A stretch of DNA of 64,000 nucleotides from Arthrobacter sp. OY3WO11 (GTDB taxonomy: Bacteria; Actinomycetota; Actinomycetes; Actinomycetales; Micrococcaceae). The position numbers and the translations under genes are program-made. Below, piece after piece: positions 17,388-25,526 of the stretch (positions are counted from its first letter, which is position 1; each line of letters opens with the position of its first letter). Under the pieces are notes generated by a model that was not told the origin of the DNA, did no database searches, and was given only the letters and a program-made list of their open reading frames with translations. The stretch covers positions 1,418,164-1,482,163 of the forward strand of contig NZ_LWLP01000001.1 in assembly GCF_001641125.1 (NCBI RefSeq). Direction: 5' to 3'.

Positions 17388-17470
17388 GCTTCACCGCTAA
17401 AGCGCTGACGTTTGAGGGCGCCACTGAGGCGCCGTCGAACGGGCCGGCGCGGAGGCAAGCGCACACCACA

Positions 17471-17505
17471 CGACGCCGGGAGTCCACAGGGAACTCCCGG
17501 CGTCG
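17471..17505 (+). terminator. Terminator after the DUF2382 gene
   Basis: CGACGCCGGGAGT (17471-17483) pairs perfectly with ACTCCCGGCGTCG (17493-17505), with a 9-base loop. It lies about 85 bases after the DUF2382 gene; an earlier small GGCGCC inverted repeat sits near 17417-17430. Confidence 0.75.
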
Positions 17506-17507
17506 TC

Positions 17508-17610
17508 GTGCATGCGGAACTTTCTTGAACGCTGGTGCAGTCCCCGCGCAGGGCGGCAACTGCACCAGCCAGTAGGACGAATATCTTCAGAACTTAGGGT
17601 TCTTCTTCAT
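17508..17610 (-). pseudogene. Possible frameshifted very small gene (MKKNPKF...)
   Basis: On the minus strand AGGAG precedes ATG 17610, reading MKKNPKF and then TGA at 17587-17589. One added G (TGG for TG) would continue as WKIFVLLAGAVAAL, a plausible Lys-start plus hydrophobic helix typical of tiny actinobacterial membrane proteins. No convincing natural stop follows, so the end is arbitrary. It may be a decayed gene, a sequencing indel or chance. Confidence 0.2.
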
Positions 17611-17645
17611 TCGCGGCTCCTGTTTCCCGGTTTACGGATTCCGGG

Positions 17646-18104
17646 CTATGTCCTGCGGGCCGACGTCCTGGAGAACAGCCAGCCGGCAACAATCATTGCG
17701 ACGCCCAGCACCAGGTGTGCCCAGTTGTCCATCATGTTCAGGGCCAGGAAGTTTGCCGCCGAATCCACTCCGACGATGAGCCCGAAGATGGCCAGGACGA
17801 TGTACAGTCCGCCTGCCCCCAAGAGGAAGTTCCTTGCTCCGTGTTCGGTCCGGGACATGGCCCAGCCGGTGGCACCGATGGCCAACTGCACGATGTTAAG
17901 CAGCATGGACACCTGGAACAGCCCCAGGAACATGGCGTGCGACGCCGGTCCGAGGAGCATCAGTTCGCTGTATTGGGTGGTGACGCCCGGGATGAAGCCC
18001 AGGACACCGACCAGCATCAAAAGAATTCCCACTCCCATGCCAGCGTTTTGGACGTCTGCCCGGCCAAAATGAACGCCGTGTGCATGTGGGGATGCGGTAG
18101 TCAT
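17646..18104 (-). CDS. DUF4383-family membrane protein
   Basis: 152 residues with four hydrophobic segments (from GMGVGILLMLVGVLGFIPGV through FLLGAGGLYIVLAIFGLIVG to HLVLGVAMIVAGWLFS). A short His/Ala-rich N-terminus MTTASPHAHGVHF precedes them. This is the DUF4383 pattern, an actinobacterial inner-membrane family without assigned function. ATG 18104 is preceded by GGAGGG at 6 bases; the open frame upstream to 18251 lacks a site. It is divergent from the perM-like gene. Confidence 0.85.
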   Translation of the reverse strand: MTTASPHAHGVHFGRADVQNAGMGVGILLMLVGVLGFIPGVTTQYSELMLLGPASHAMFLGLFQVSMLLNIVQLAIGATGWAMSRTEHGARNFLLGAGGLYIVLAIFGLIVGVDSAANFLALNMMDNWAHLVLGVAMIVAGWLFSRTSARRT

Positions 18105-18259
18105 TTCTTCCCTCCAATCCACTCGTTGTGGACAGTTAAATTTTACGGCGGACCGCTCCGAAAAGCTCCGGAACAGCTTGCGCCGGACTTTCCGCCGATC
18201 TAACGGATGAGCCTGTCGTTCCCGGCCCGGACGCCTGTGCCGTGACACCATGGGGCACG

Positions 18260-19579
18260 ATGAAAATGCGTGCTGACCAGACCGGAGACCGTGGCCTTCC
18301 CATGCCCTTGTGGCTGCAGGGTGCCCTCGAAACGGCGCAGGCAGCCATCATTTCCGCGCTGGTGGTGACTGCCCCGGTCATCGCCGTGTGGGCCACTGCC
18401 GGCTTCCAGAACAGCTCCTTCGACGTCCTGGCCCGGCTGGCGGGGCAGTCCTGGCTGCTGGTCCACGGAGTTCCGCTTGAACTCAGTGCCGCGGGTTCCG
18501 ACGCCGCCGGCAACGGGGAGTTTGGCGTTCTGTCGCTGATTCCGCTGGGCCTTACCCTGCTGCCTTTCCTGCTTGCGTGGCGGGCCGGACGGCGCCTTGC
18601 CCGCGCGTCCTATACAGACCAGCTGTGGCAGGCATTGCTCGGCTCGTGGGTTGTCTACGCCGCCTTCGGAACGGCCACCGGCTTCGTCTGCCGTACCCCG
18701 GACGTGGGTATCAATCCCTGGTTTGCCATGCTGATTCCGCTCATTCCCTATGCGCTGGGCATGGTGATCGGCGCCCGGCGTGAGGCCGGTTCCTGGAGCC
18801 GCCTCATCGGCGTCGACGCCGTGGACTGGATTTTCCGCACCAGCCAGCATTCGCGGTGGGCCGGCTCCTACCTTGCTTCCGCCGGCAAGGCCGGTTTTGT
18901 GGCCACCGTTTCCGCGCTGTCCCTGGCTGCCGTGCTGCTGGCGGTGGACCTGTTCATCCACTGGAACCTGGTGGTTGCCGTCTATGAGGCGCTCGATGCC
19001 GGCGCTGTTGGAGGTGCCGCCCTGACCATCGCCCAGCTCGGCTTCCTTCCCAATCTTGCGGTCTTCGCCTTGGCGTGGACATCCGGGGCCGGCTTTGCCA
19101 TGGGGGTCGGTTCGCAGGTGGGTCCCCTGGGAACCGCCGTCGGACCGCTGCCTTCCATTCCGGTTCTGGCCGCCATCCCTTCCGGGCCGCTGGACTACGC
19201 CTTTGTGGCCCTGATCGTCCCGGTGCTTGCGGGCGTGCTGGCCGGCTGGTGGTTCCTGCGCGAAGGTGAAAACCACTTCGATGAGTGGCTTTCCATCAAG
19301 ATCCGTGCCCGCTGGTTCACGGCAACAGTCTCCACCCTGGTGCTGGGGATCCTGGCCGGGCTGGCAGCCGGGCTGCTGGCGTTTGGCCTGGCTTGGCTGG
19401 CCCGCGGCTCGGCGGGAATCGGCCGCCTGACGGACATCGGTCCGGACCCGCTCTGGACGGGTGTCTGGCTGGCTGCGGAAGTGGCCGTCGGCGTCGTCAT
19501 CGGTTACGCGGCCGGGCCGTGGCTGGAACGCGAGCAGGCGGCGTCGGACGAGGAAGCGGAACTGGTTTCCAGGGCCTAA
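18260..19579 (+). CDS. perM: PerM-like (DUF6350) integral membrane protein
   Basis: 439 residues with about ten membrane segments, e.g. ALETAQAAIISALVVTAPVIAVWA and the closing VAVGVVIGYAAGPWLE. It matches the DUF6350/PerM family. In Mycobacterium tuberculosis PerM supports cell division under stress, and the gene lies beside purN and purH. The same order occurs here (perM, then purN 530 bases downstream, then purH), supporting the assignment. Start ATG 18260 is uncertain; GTG 18242 is six codons earlier and neither has a strong site. A minus-strand gene intervenes between it and purN. Confidence 0.75.
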   Translation: MKMRADQTGDRGLPMPLWLQGALETAQAAIISALVVTAPVIAVWATAGFQNSSFDVLARLAGQSWLLVHGVPLELSAAGSDAAGNGEFGVLSLIPLGLTLLPFLLAWRAGRRLARASYTDQLWQALLGSWVVYAAFGTATGFVCRTPDVGINPWFAMLIPLIPYALGMVIGARREAGSWSRLIGVDAVDWIFRTSQHSRWAGSYLASAGKAGFVATVSALSLAAVLLAVDLFIHWNLVVAVYEALDAGAVGGAALTIAQLGFLPNLAVFALAWTSGAGFAMGVGSQVGPLGTAVGPLPSIPVLAAIPSGPLDYAFVALIVPVLAGVLAGWWFLREGENHFDEWLSIKIRARWFTATVSTLVLGILAGLAAGLLAFGLAWLARGSAGIGRLTDIGPDPLWTGVWLAAEVAVGVVIGYAAGPWLEREQAASDEEAELVSRA

Positions 19580-19638
19580 CTTTTGCAGCGCTGCTGAGTT
19601 GCCGCTGCACGGTTTGGGGCCGGCGGCGGCGCGGCTGG

Positions 19639-20070
19639 CTAGGGGAGCTGCCGGGGCAGCGAGTTTTCCAGCTGGACCCTGCACGCCGACTGCGCCTGGT
19701 CCGTGAGCGCCCGTCCCATGCATGCCTGGTACTGGCGCACGTCATCGAAGAATACGGCGGTCACCAGGATCAGCAGCACCATGATGGCGGACACCACCAG
19801 GCCCGAGATGGTGCCGATCAGGACCAGCCTGGATTCTTTTAGCCTCGCGGCCCGTACCAGGAGGACAACGCCCAGGGCCACACTAGCCGCCGTGAGGATC
19901 CCGGTCAGCCACAGGTAGTTGACGTCCAGCTGGTAGACGAAGAAGGCGCCGAGCACCGAGATGACGAACATCCGGAACAGGGTGTGGGTCTTGGCCAGCG
20001 AGGCTTTGGCTGCCTCGCTGAGCGGCGGCCTGGTCCGCTGCTGCCCAGCCGGTTGCGGAGAGGTGTTCAT
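19639..20070 (-). CDS. Small membrane protein of unknown function
   Basis: 143 residues with three hydrophobic segments (LFRMFVISVLGAFFVYQL, YLWLTGILTAASVALGVVLLV, VLIGTISGLVVSAIMVLLIL) and a short C-terminal region with two Cys. No family recognised. ATG 20070 follows TAGGCT by 7 bases with no Shine-Dalgarno site, so a leaderless transcript is likely. It is divergent from purN, the two -10 boxes lying only 14 bases apart. Confidence 0.7.
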   Translation of the reverse strand: MNTSPQPAGQQRTRPPLSEAAKASLAKTHTLFRMFVISVLGAFFVYQLDVNYLWLTGILTAASVALGVVLLVRAARLKESRLVLIGTISGLVVSAIMVLLILVTAVFFDDVRQYQACMGRALTDQAQSACRVQLENSLPRQLP

Positions 20071-20077
20071 GTTTTCC

Positions 20078-20103
20078 AGCCTACGCGAGCGTGCCCATAA
20101 GCT
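20078..20103. promoter_or_regulatory. Back-to-back leaderless promoters (membrane gene / purN)
   Basis: TAGGCT on the minus strand (20078-20083) is 7 bases from ATG 20070; TAAGCT on the plus strand (20098-20103) is 6 bases from ATG 20110. The whole divergent region is 39 bases, leaving no room for leaders. Confidence 0.55.
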
Positions 20104-20109
20104 AGAGCC

Positions 20110-20703
20110 ATGCGCATCGTAGTCCTCGTTTCCGGTACCGGGTCCAACCTCCAGGCTGTCATCGACGCAGTCAAGGCGGGGGAGCTGGAGGTGGAAATCG
20201 CGGCTGTGGGTGCCGACCGTCCGGGCACGTTCGGGGTGGAACGGTCAGCGGCCGCGGGCATCCCGACGTTCGTGGTTGATTTCAAGGCCTACCCGGACCG
20301 GGCTGCCTGGAATGCAGCGCTGACGGACGCCGTGGCCCGATTCAAGCCCGATGTGGTGGTCTCCTCGGGGTTTATGCGCATCGTCAGCCCGGAGTTCATC
20401 GATGCCTTTAACGGCAAGTACCTGAACACCCACCCGGCACTGCTTCCGGCTTTTCCGGGAGCCCACGGGGTGCGGGACGCCATGACGTACGGCGTTAAGG
20501 TGACCGGCTGCACCGTGCACTGGGCGGACGCCGGGGTGGACACCGGCCCCATCATCGCCCAGGAGGCCGTGGCCATCGATGATTCGGACACGGAGGAGAC
20601 CCTGCACGAGCGCATCAAGGTAGTGGAGCGCCGGCTCCTGGTGTCCACGCTGGCCTCCCTCGCCGCCGACCACCGCGCCAGCGCCTCGAACCTCCCCACC
20701 TGA
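20110..20703 (+). CDS. purN: Phosphoribosylglycinamide formyltransferase
   Basis: 197 residues. This 10-formyl-THF-dependent enzyme carries out the third step of purine synthesis (GAR to FGAR) in the cytosol. Visible motifs: phosphate loop VSGTGSNLQA at the N-terminus, SGFMRIVSPEF, the catalytic NTHPALLP with its His, and HWADAGVDTGPII with the catalytic Asp. Length is normal. It starts right after TAAGCT (6 bases), pointing to a leaderless mRNA. perM lies upstream and purH 2.6 kb downstream, the pair being separated by a repeat-bracketed nuclease gene and a transporter. Confidence 0.95.
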   Translation: MRIVVLVSGTGSNLQAVIDAVKAGELEVEIAAVGADRPGTFGVERSAAAGIPTFVVDFKAYPDRAAWNAALTDAVARFKPDVVVSSGFMRIVSPEFIDAFNGKYLNTHPALLPAFPGAHGVRDAMTYGVKVTGCTVHWADAGVDTGPIIAQEAVAIDDSDTEETLHERIKVVERRLLVSTLASLAADHRASASNLPT

Positions 20704-20714
20704 CCCCCTCCCCT

Positions 20715-20780
20715 CCCAACTAGGTAGCGCTAAGTGTCGTTTTCAGCCCTCATAACGACACTTAGCGCTACCTAGTTGGG
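20715..20780. repeat. Long palindromic repeat, copy A
   Basis: Two 27-base arms (20715-20741 and 20754-20780) are perfect inverted complements around a 12-base loop. The core reads AACTAGGTAGCGCTAAGTGT and continues with CGTT. It begins 12 bases after the purN stop. Copies B, C and D lie at 21782, 52655 and 59578. Confidence 0.95.
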
Positions 20781-20842
20781 CACGGGGGGCGGGCCTGTGG
20801 ATAACCTCTGCGGCATTCCGCCCCGCCTGCCACGATGGGCGG

Positions 20843-21787
20843 ATGAAGGTTCCCAGACAACTGCCTGACCCTCTGGCGTCTTTGCCCTTCACCTTCCAGG
20901 AAGGGGTCGACGCCGGGATCAGCCGACGACGCCTGCGTCACCATGGCTTGCTCTGGCCAAGCCGGGGAGTCCGGGTGCCGGATGCCAGCGACGCATCACA
21001 CCTCGCCCCTCGCATCCGTCCGTACACCTTGGTCGCTGAGTTCGCGGCCGCTTCGCACGCCTCGGCCTTTCTCCTGTGGGAGTTTCCGGGCTTCCTCCCG
21101 GGCAGTGATGAGCCACTGCTGCACATCTCGCGGCCTGACACCGTTGCCATCATGCGTCGGCCCGGTGTGAAGGGACATCGCGGGCAGTTTTTCGCCGACG
21201 AGATCGTGACCTACAACGGCCTGCTAATTACCTCTCGGGTGAGGACCTGGCTGGACTGCTCACGCAGGATGAGCATCGAAGAACTGACCGTTGTTGCTGA
21301 TCACCTGCTGCGGATTCCGCGGCCGGACTTCGAGGGCAGGTCCGAGCCCCATGCAATCCGGGAGGATCTCGAGGAAATGCTCGACCGGCACAAGGGGACA
21401 CCCGGTATCAGGAAAGCCCGGGTTGCCCTTGACCGCGCCCGGGTGGGATCCGATTCCGCCCCGGAAACCCGGCTGCGGCTGGCATTGGAAGACGCTGGCC
21501 TGCCCGAACCTTTTCTGAACGTGCCCACGGAACTGGGTGACGGCGTCGTTCGCCAGCCTGACTTGGGCTATCCGGAACAGAAGGTAGCGGTGGAGTACGA
21601 CGGCGAGGGCCACTCCGAGGCGGTGCAGATCGTCCGCGATATTGCCCGCGAGGAGGACTTTGCCCGTGCAGGCTGGCTCCTCGTGAGGATTTCAAGGAGG
21701 CACATGGAGAGAGATGCCCGGCCGGCTGTGACCAAGATCCGTTCAGCGCTCCTGATCCGGGGCTGGTTACCCGGCAAGGAAAACTAG
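20843..21787 (+). CDS. DUF559/Vsr-like PD-(D/E)XK nuclease-domain protein
   Basis: 314 residues. The N-terminal third resembles the AbiEi-type winged-helix start of such proteins (FTFQEGVDAGISRRRLRHHG). The middle is helical, with SRVRTWLDCSRR. The C-terminal ~100 residues are a DUF559/very-short-patch-repair-like nuclease fold: PDLGYPEQKVAVEYDGEGHSE, then REEDFARAGWLLVRI, with candidate D, E and D metal ligands. Such genes are plentiful in Arthrobacter relatives and their role is undefined. The gene is bracketed by palindromic repeat copies A and B, and B provides its stop codon (AACTAG). It separates purN from purH, so it looks inserted. No clear ribosome site is seen at ATG 20843; ATG 20835 is out of frame. 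Confidence 0.75.
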   Translation: MKVPRQLPDPLASLPFTFQEGVDAGISRRRLRHHGLLWPSRGVRVPDASDASHLAPRIRPYTLVAEFAAASHASAFLLWEFPGFLPGSDEPLLHISRPDTVAIMRRPGVKGHRGQFFADEIVTYNGLLITSRVRTWLDCSRRMSIEELTVVADHLLRIPRPDFEGRSEPHAIREDLEEMLDRHKGTPGIRKARVALDRARVGSDSAPETRLRLALEDAGLPEPFLNVPTELGDGVVRQPDLGYPEQKVAVEYDGEGHSEAVQIVRDIAREEDFARAGWLLVRISRRHMERDARPAVTKIRSALLIRGWLPGKEN

Positions 21788-21841
21788 GTAGCGCTAAGTG
21801 TCGTAACAAGGGTTGAAAACGACACTTAGCGCTACCTAGTT
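21782..21841. repeat. Long palindromic repeat, copy B
   Basis: Perfect 23-base arms (21782-21804 and 21819-21841) with a 14-base loop, same core as copy A. The left arm contains the TAG stop of the nuclease gene. Confidence 0.95.
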
Positions 21842-21854
21842 GGGGGGGGGGGGG
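21842..21854. repeat. Run of thirteen G residues
   Basis: Thirteen consecutive G on the plus strand fill the gap between repeat copy B and the stop codon of the minus-strand transporter. Such tracts are prone to replication slippage and sequencing error; length changes would leave the transporter frame intact because the stop lies upstream of it. Confidence 0.9.
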
Positions 21855-23207
21855 TTATTCGAGGCGGCGCTGTTTGGTCTCGGGGGAGAAGAACGCCATC
21901 CACAGCACGGCCAGTACCACCAGCCCGCCGGCGAGGGCGAAGGACGTGGCCAGCCCCAGCTCGGGCCAGAAGTAGTTGGCGAAAATCAGCGGCCCGAAGC
22001 CGGCACCCAAACGCGAGAACGTGGACGCCCAGCCGAAGCCGGTGCCGCGCAGCTCGGTGGGGTAGAGCTCGGACACATAGGCGTACAGCACCGGGATGGC
22101 CACCTGCACCACGAATCCGAATACCAGCAGCCAGAACACCGCCGCCGTGGGGATGTCCACCACAAAAGCCACGATCACCAGGGTCAGCGCGGACAACGGG
22201 CCGGTGATGGCCAGGATCCATTTGCGCCCAACCCGTTCCACCAGCAGGGCGGCCACAACAACGCCCAAGAGCCCGACGGCGGCCATGGACGCGGTGGTGA
22301 CGAACGCCTTGTACTCGGCGAAGCCGGCGCCGATCAGGATCCTGGGCATCCAGGTCAATGACAGGTAGTAGACCAGCAGGATCGAGAAGAACAGGGCCCA
22401 GGCCGTGGCCGTGATTTTCCAGTTGAACTGCCACACCAGCCGCAGCTGGTGCCAGGCACTGCCGGCCGAGAGCCGCGGCACTTCCTTGGCATCGGGCAGG
22501 CTGTAGGCGCGTGGTTCCGCTCCGGTCGCGGCCACCAGCCCGTCGATCACCTTGGCCGCCTCCTCACGGCGGCCCTTCCGGATCAGGAACAATGGGGACT
22601 CCGGAACGCTGCGCCGGACCCAGAACACCAGCAGGGCGGGCAGGACCATCACCAGCATGGTCAGCCGCCAGTCGCCATACAGGGCCACAAGGCCGGCGGA
22701 TACAAAGCCTGCCAGGGCTGCCCCCACAGGCCACCAGCCGTCCATCGCCGTGAGGACCTTGCCGCGCTGCTTGCGGGGGGTGAACTCACCCACTAACGCG
22801 TAGTCCACCGGGATGCAGCCGCCCAGGCCGAACCCGGCCATAAAGCGGAACACACAGAACCAGAGGAAGTCAGGGGAGAAGGCGCCCAGGACGGTGAACA
22901 GCGAGAAGATCAGCAGCGTGGCCGTGAAGGCCTTCTTGCGCCCGATGGTGTCCGCGATGGTGCCCCACACAAACGCGCCCAGGGCCATGCCGATCAGGTT
23001 CGACGTACCCACCCACGCCACCTCGCCCGGGGAAAGGGCCCAGTGGGTTGAAAGCAAAGGTATGAGGATGCCGTTGAGGGTCACATCCCAGGCATCGAAC
23101 ATGAAGCCGAGGCCGCCGATCAAAAAGATCTTGCCCTGGACTTTCCATCGCCAGGGCAGTTCCTGGACCACCTGTTCGCCGCTCGGCACAGTGGTGTAAG
23201 TATTCAT
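21855..23207 (-). CDS. MFS metabolite:proton symporter
   Basis: 450 residues, about 12 membrane helices. The family motifs are [13 protein letters not shown] between helices 2 and 3 (MFS motif A), [23 protein letters not shown], and [21 protein letters not shown] in the second half. This is the sugar/aromatic-acid symporter branch. The substrate (aromatic acid, sialic acid or similar) is unknown. ATG 23207 is preceded by AGGAGG at 5 bases, so the longer frame to 23396 is rejected. It is divergent from purH and its 3' end abuts the poly-G tract and repeat copy B. Confidence 0.85.
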   Translation of the reverse strand: MNTYTTVPSGEQVVQELPWRWKVQGKIFLIGGLGFMFDAWDVTLNGILIPLLSTHWALSPGEVAWVGTSNLIGMALGAFVWGTIADTIGRKKAFTATLLIFSLFTVLGAFSPDFLWFCVFRFMAGFGLGGCIPVDYALVGEFTPRKQRGKVLTAMDGWWPVGAALAGFVSAGLVALYGDWRLTMLVMVLPALLVFWVRRSVPESPLFLIRKGRREEAAKVIDGLVAATGAEPRAYSLPDAKEVPRLSAGSAWHQLRLVWQFNWKITATAWALFFSILLVYYLSLTWMPRILIGAGFAEYKAFVTTASMAAVGLLGVVVAALLVERVGRKWILAITGPLSALTLVIVAFVVDIPTAAVFWLLVFGFVVQVAIPVLYAYVSELYPTELRGTGFGWASTFSRLGAGFGPLIFANYFWPELGLATSFALAGGLVVLAVLWMAFFSPETKQRRLE

Positions 23208-23349
23208 CGCAGCCTCCTGGGAAAACTTTAGCCGGGCGCACTGGGGTTCACACTCCGGCCGACTCGCGGGGCAACCTCCGCTTCGGGATAAACTGGGCCG
23301 TATCCCCACCAACCGCGGCATTTGTCCGCGAGATAAGACGGAGACATTT

Positions 23350-25047
23350 GTGAGCTTCACGCAGCATGAGCGCGTATCCATCGACCGTGTTCCCATCCGC
23401 CGGGCACTGATCTCGGTTTACGACAAGACCGGTCTGGAGGAGCTCGCGCAGGGCCTGCATGCAGCGGGAGTGAAGCTCGTATCCACCGGCTCCACGGCCA
23501 AGAAGATTGCCGCCGCAGGCATCCCTGTCCAGGAAGTCGAGGAAGTCACAGGGTCCCCGGAGATGCTGGACGGCCGGGTCAAGACCCTGCACCCGCGCGT
23601 GCACGGCGGCATCCTGGCGGACCGCCGCGTGGCAGCCCACATGGACACGCTCACCCAGATGGAGATCGAACCCTTCGACCTCGTGGTGGTGAACCTCTAC
23701 CCGTTCGTGGAGACCGTCAAGTCCGGGGCCGCCCAGGACGACGTCGTGGAACAGATCGACATCGGAGGCCCCGCCATGGTGCGCTCCGCCGCGAAAAACC
23801 ACGCCGCCGTCGCCATTGTGGTGGACCCCTCCTTCTACGGTCAGGTGGTCACCGCCGCCGCTGAAGGCGGCTTTGATTTGAAGACACGACGCCGGCTGGC
23901 CGCCAAGGCGTTCGCCCACACCGCCTCCTACGACAACGCAGTGGCCACCTGGACCGCGAGCCAGTTCCTGGACGAGGACGGCGACGGCGTCATCGACTGG
24001 CCCGCCTACGCCGGCCTGTCCCTGGAGCGCTCCGAGGTGCTGCGCTACGGCGAGAACCCGCACCAGCAGGCTGCCCTTTATGTGGACAAGGCTGCCCCGG
24101 TGGGCATCGCGCAGGCAGACCAGCTGCACGGCAAGGCCATGAGCTACAACAACTTCGTGGATGCCGACGCCGCCCTCCGCGCCGCCTACGACTTCAGCGA
24201 GCCCGCCGTGGCCATCATCAAGCATGCCAACCCCTGTGGCGTCGCTGTAGGTTCCGCGAATGCCGCGGACCCGATCGCCGACGCCCACGCCAAGGCCCAC
24301 GCCTGCGATCCTGTCTCGGCGTTCGGTGGCGTCATCGCATCCAACCGCACCGTGACGGCGGGTATGGCCAACACGGTCAAGGACATCTTCACCGAGGTTG
24401 TCATCGCTCCGGGCTTCGAGCCGGAAGCCGTTGAGATCCTGTCCAAGAAGAAGAACATCCGCCTGCTCGCCCTGCCGGAAGGGTACGGCCGCTACCCCAC
24501 GGAGTTCCGCCAGGTCTCCGGCGGCATGCTGGTCCAGGTCAGCGACAAGGTGGATGCCGACGGCGACAACCCCGCCAACTGGACCTTGGCCGCCGGTGAA
24601 GCCGCGGACGAGAAGACCCTCGCCGACCTCGCCTTCGCCTGGACCGCCTGCCGGGCCGCCAAGTCCAACGCCATCCTCCTCGCCCAGGACGGTGCCGCCG
24701 TGGGCATCGGCATGGGCCAGGTCAACCGCCTGGACTCCTGCCGCCTGGCCGTGGAGCGGGCCAACACCCTCGGCGTGACGGTGGAGTCCGACAGCGCCAG
24801 TGGGGGCGATGCCCCCGGCGGTGCCTCGAACACCAGCGGTGCCGCCGCGCCTGCCCGCGCCCGCGGAGCCGTTGCCGCCTCCGACGCCTTCTTCCCGTTC
24901 GCCGACGGACTGCAGATCCTGATCGACGCCGGGGTTCGCGCCGTGGTGCAGCCCGGCGGCTCGGTCCGGGACGAGGAAGTCATCGCCGCGGCCAACGCCG
25001 CCGGAGTCACCATGTACTTCACCGGGGCACGCCACTTCTTCCACTAA
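23350..25047 (+). CDS. purH: Bifunctional AICAR transformylase/IMP cyclohydrolase
   Basis: 565 residues; catalyses the last two steps of IMP synthesis using 10-formyl-THF. The N-terminal IMP cyclohydrolase domain ([38 protein letters not shown]) is followed by the transformylase domain ([43 protein letters not shown] with the catalytic Lys-His). It ends in the normal [11 protein letters not shown] start with GGAG 7 bases upstream. One oddity: a ~25-residue Ser/Gly/Ala insert ([16 protein letters not shown]...) before [13 protein letters not shown], where most homologues have a short loop. Confidence 0.95.
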   Translation: MSFTQHERVSIDRVPIRRALISVYDKTGLEELAQGLHAAGVKLVSTGSTAKKIAAAGIPVQEVEEVTGSPEMLDGRVKTLHPRVHGGILADRRVAAHMDTLTQMEIEPFDLVVVNLYPFVETVKSGAAQDDVVEQIDIGGPAMVRSAAKNHAAVAIVVDPSFYGQVVTAAAEGGFDLKTRRRLAAKAFAHTASYDNAVATWTASQFLDEDGDGVIDWPAYAGLSLERSEVLRYGENPHQQAALYVDKAAPVGIAQADQLHGKAMSYNNFVDADAALRAAYDFSEPAVAIIKHANPCGVAVGSANAADPIADAHAKAHACDPVSAFGGVIASNRTVTAGMANTVKDIFTEVVIAPGFEPEAVEILSKKKNIRLLALPEGYGRYPTEFRQVSGGMLVQVSDKVDADGDNPANWTLAAGEAADEKTLADLAFAWTACRAAKSNAILLAQDGAAVGIGMGQVNRLDSCRLAVERANTLGVTVESDSASGGDAPGGASNTSGAAAPARARGAVAASDAFFPFADGLQILIDAGVRAVVQPGGSVRDEEVIAAANAAGVTMYFTGARHFFH

Positions 25048-25050
25048 TCC

Positions 25051-25222
25051 CCACCGGCACCCTAACCTCGCTGCGCTCGGCCAGGGAACCCTGCCGGCGT
25101 GGGCCCATCCACCGGCACCCTAACCTCGCTGCGTCCGCACCGGCTCCCTGCCCTCGCAAGCTCGGTCCGGGGCCCTCGCCGGAGCGGCTCCACGGCCAGG
25201 GAACCCTGCCGGCGTGGGCCCA
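25051..25222. repeat. Nested direct repeats after purH
   Basis: A 25-base unit (CCACCGGCACCCTAACCTCG...) occurs at 25051 and 25109. A 30-base unit (CGGCCAGGGAACCCTGCCGG...) occurs at 25078 and 25193. Together they form copies of a composite repeat also seen, diverged, at 15087-15133 in a coding region. This and the next two entries account for the 305-base non-coding interval. Confidence 0.85.
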
Positions 25223-25228
25223 CCATCC

Positions 25229-25280
25229 ATTGCTCCATAGGTGTCGTTTTCGGACCCGTAAACGACCATTTCGGAGCAAT
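25229..25280. repeat. Second-family hairpin repeat
   Basis: ATTGCTCC (25229-25236) pairs with GGAGCAAT (25273-25280), and GTCGTTT (25243-25249) with AAACGAC (25260-25266). The six bases between on each side do not pair. The inner GTCGTTT/AAACGAC is the same as in palindromic copies A-D, although the outer arms differ. Confidence 0.75.
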
Positions 25281-25297
25281 CGACGGTGAGCTAACGA

Positions 25298-25340
25298 ACG
25301 ACGGCGCCCGCCCCCATGCGAAGGGGACGGGCGCCGTCGT
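25298..25340. terminator. Strong bidirectional hairpin between purH and the protease operon
   Basis: ACGACGGCGCCCG (25298-25310) pairs perfectly with CGGGCGCCGTCGT (25328-25340), with an inner CCCC/GGGG extension. It lies between converging purH and the minus-strand protease/small-gene unit. Confidence 0.8.
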
Positions 25341-25352
25341 CGTTGTGCTGGC

Positions 25353-25526
25353 TTAGTCCTGGTCGTCTTCACCGGTGCCGGGCTCCGGGAGCCGCAGCTC
25401 CCGGGGCTTGGCCTCCGCCATCCGTTCCTCTGTCCAGTACTCGAGGATCTCCTCGTGCGTCTGGTCCAGCTCGGCGTGGCTGACGGGGTCCTGGCCGGAC
25501 GGGGTGTCTTTAGGAGGCTGCTGCAC
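25353..25526 (-). CDS. 57-residue protein resembling a protease pro-segment
   Basis: GTG 25526 lies within the last codons of the protease gene (+1 frame, 17-base overlap) and the frame ends at TAA 25353. The product begins MQQPPKDTPSGQDP, is acidic and has no signal peptide. It contains LEYWTEERMAEAKPREL, which mirrors ADYWTADRMQGAIPGDVL in the pro-region of the overlapping secreted protease. YWTxxRM motifs are common near the N-termini of actinobacterial secreted serine proteases. It may be a stand-alone pro-segment-like inhibitor or chaperone, or the remnant of a paralogue. Translational coupling to the protease is likely because the start sits just before the protease stop. Confidence 0.6.
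   Translation of the reverse strand: MQQPPKDTPSGQDPVSHAELDQTHEEILEYWTEERMAEAKPRELRLPEPGTGEDDQD

Noticed and set aside
23248..25044. Long minus-strand open frame (about 598 codons) opposite purH
   Set aside because: It is a mirror of PurH codon bias; no family features, no start site, and PurH on the other strand is certain.
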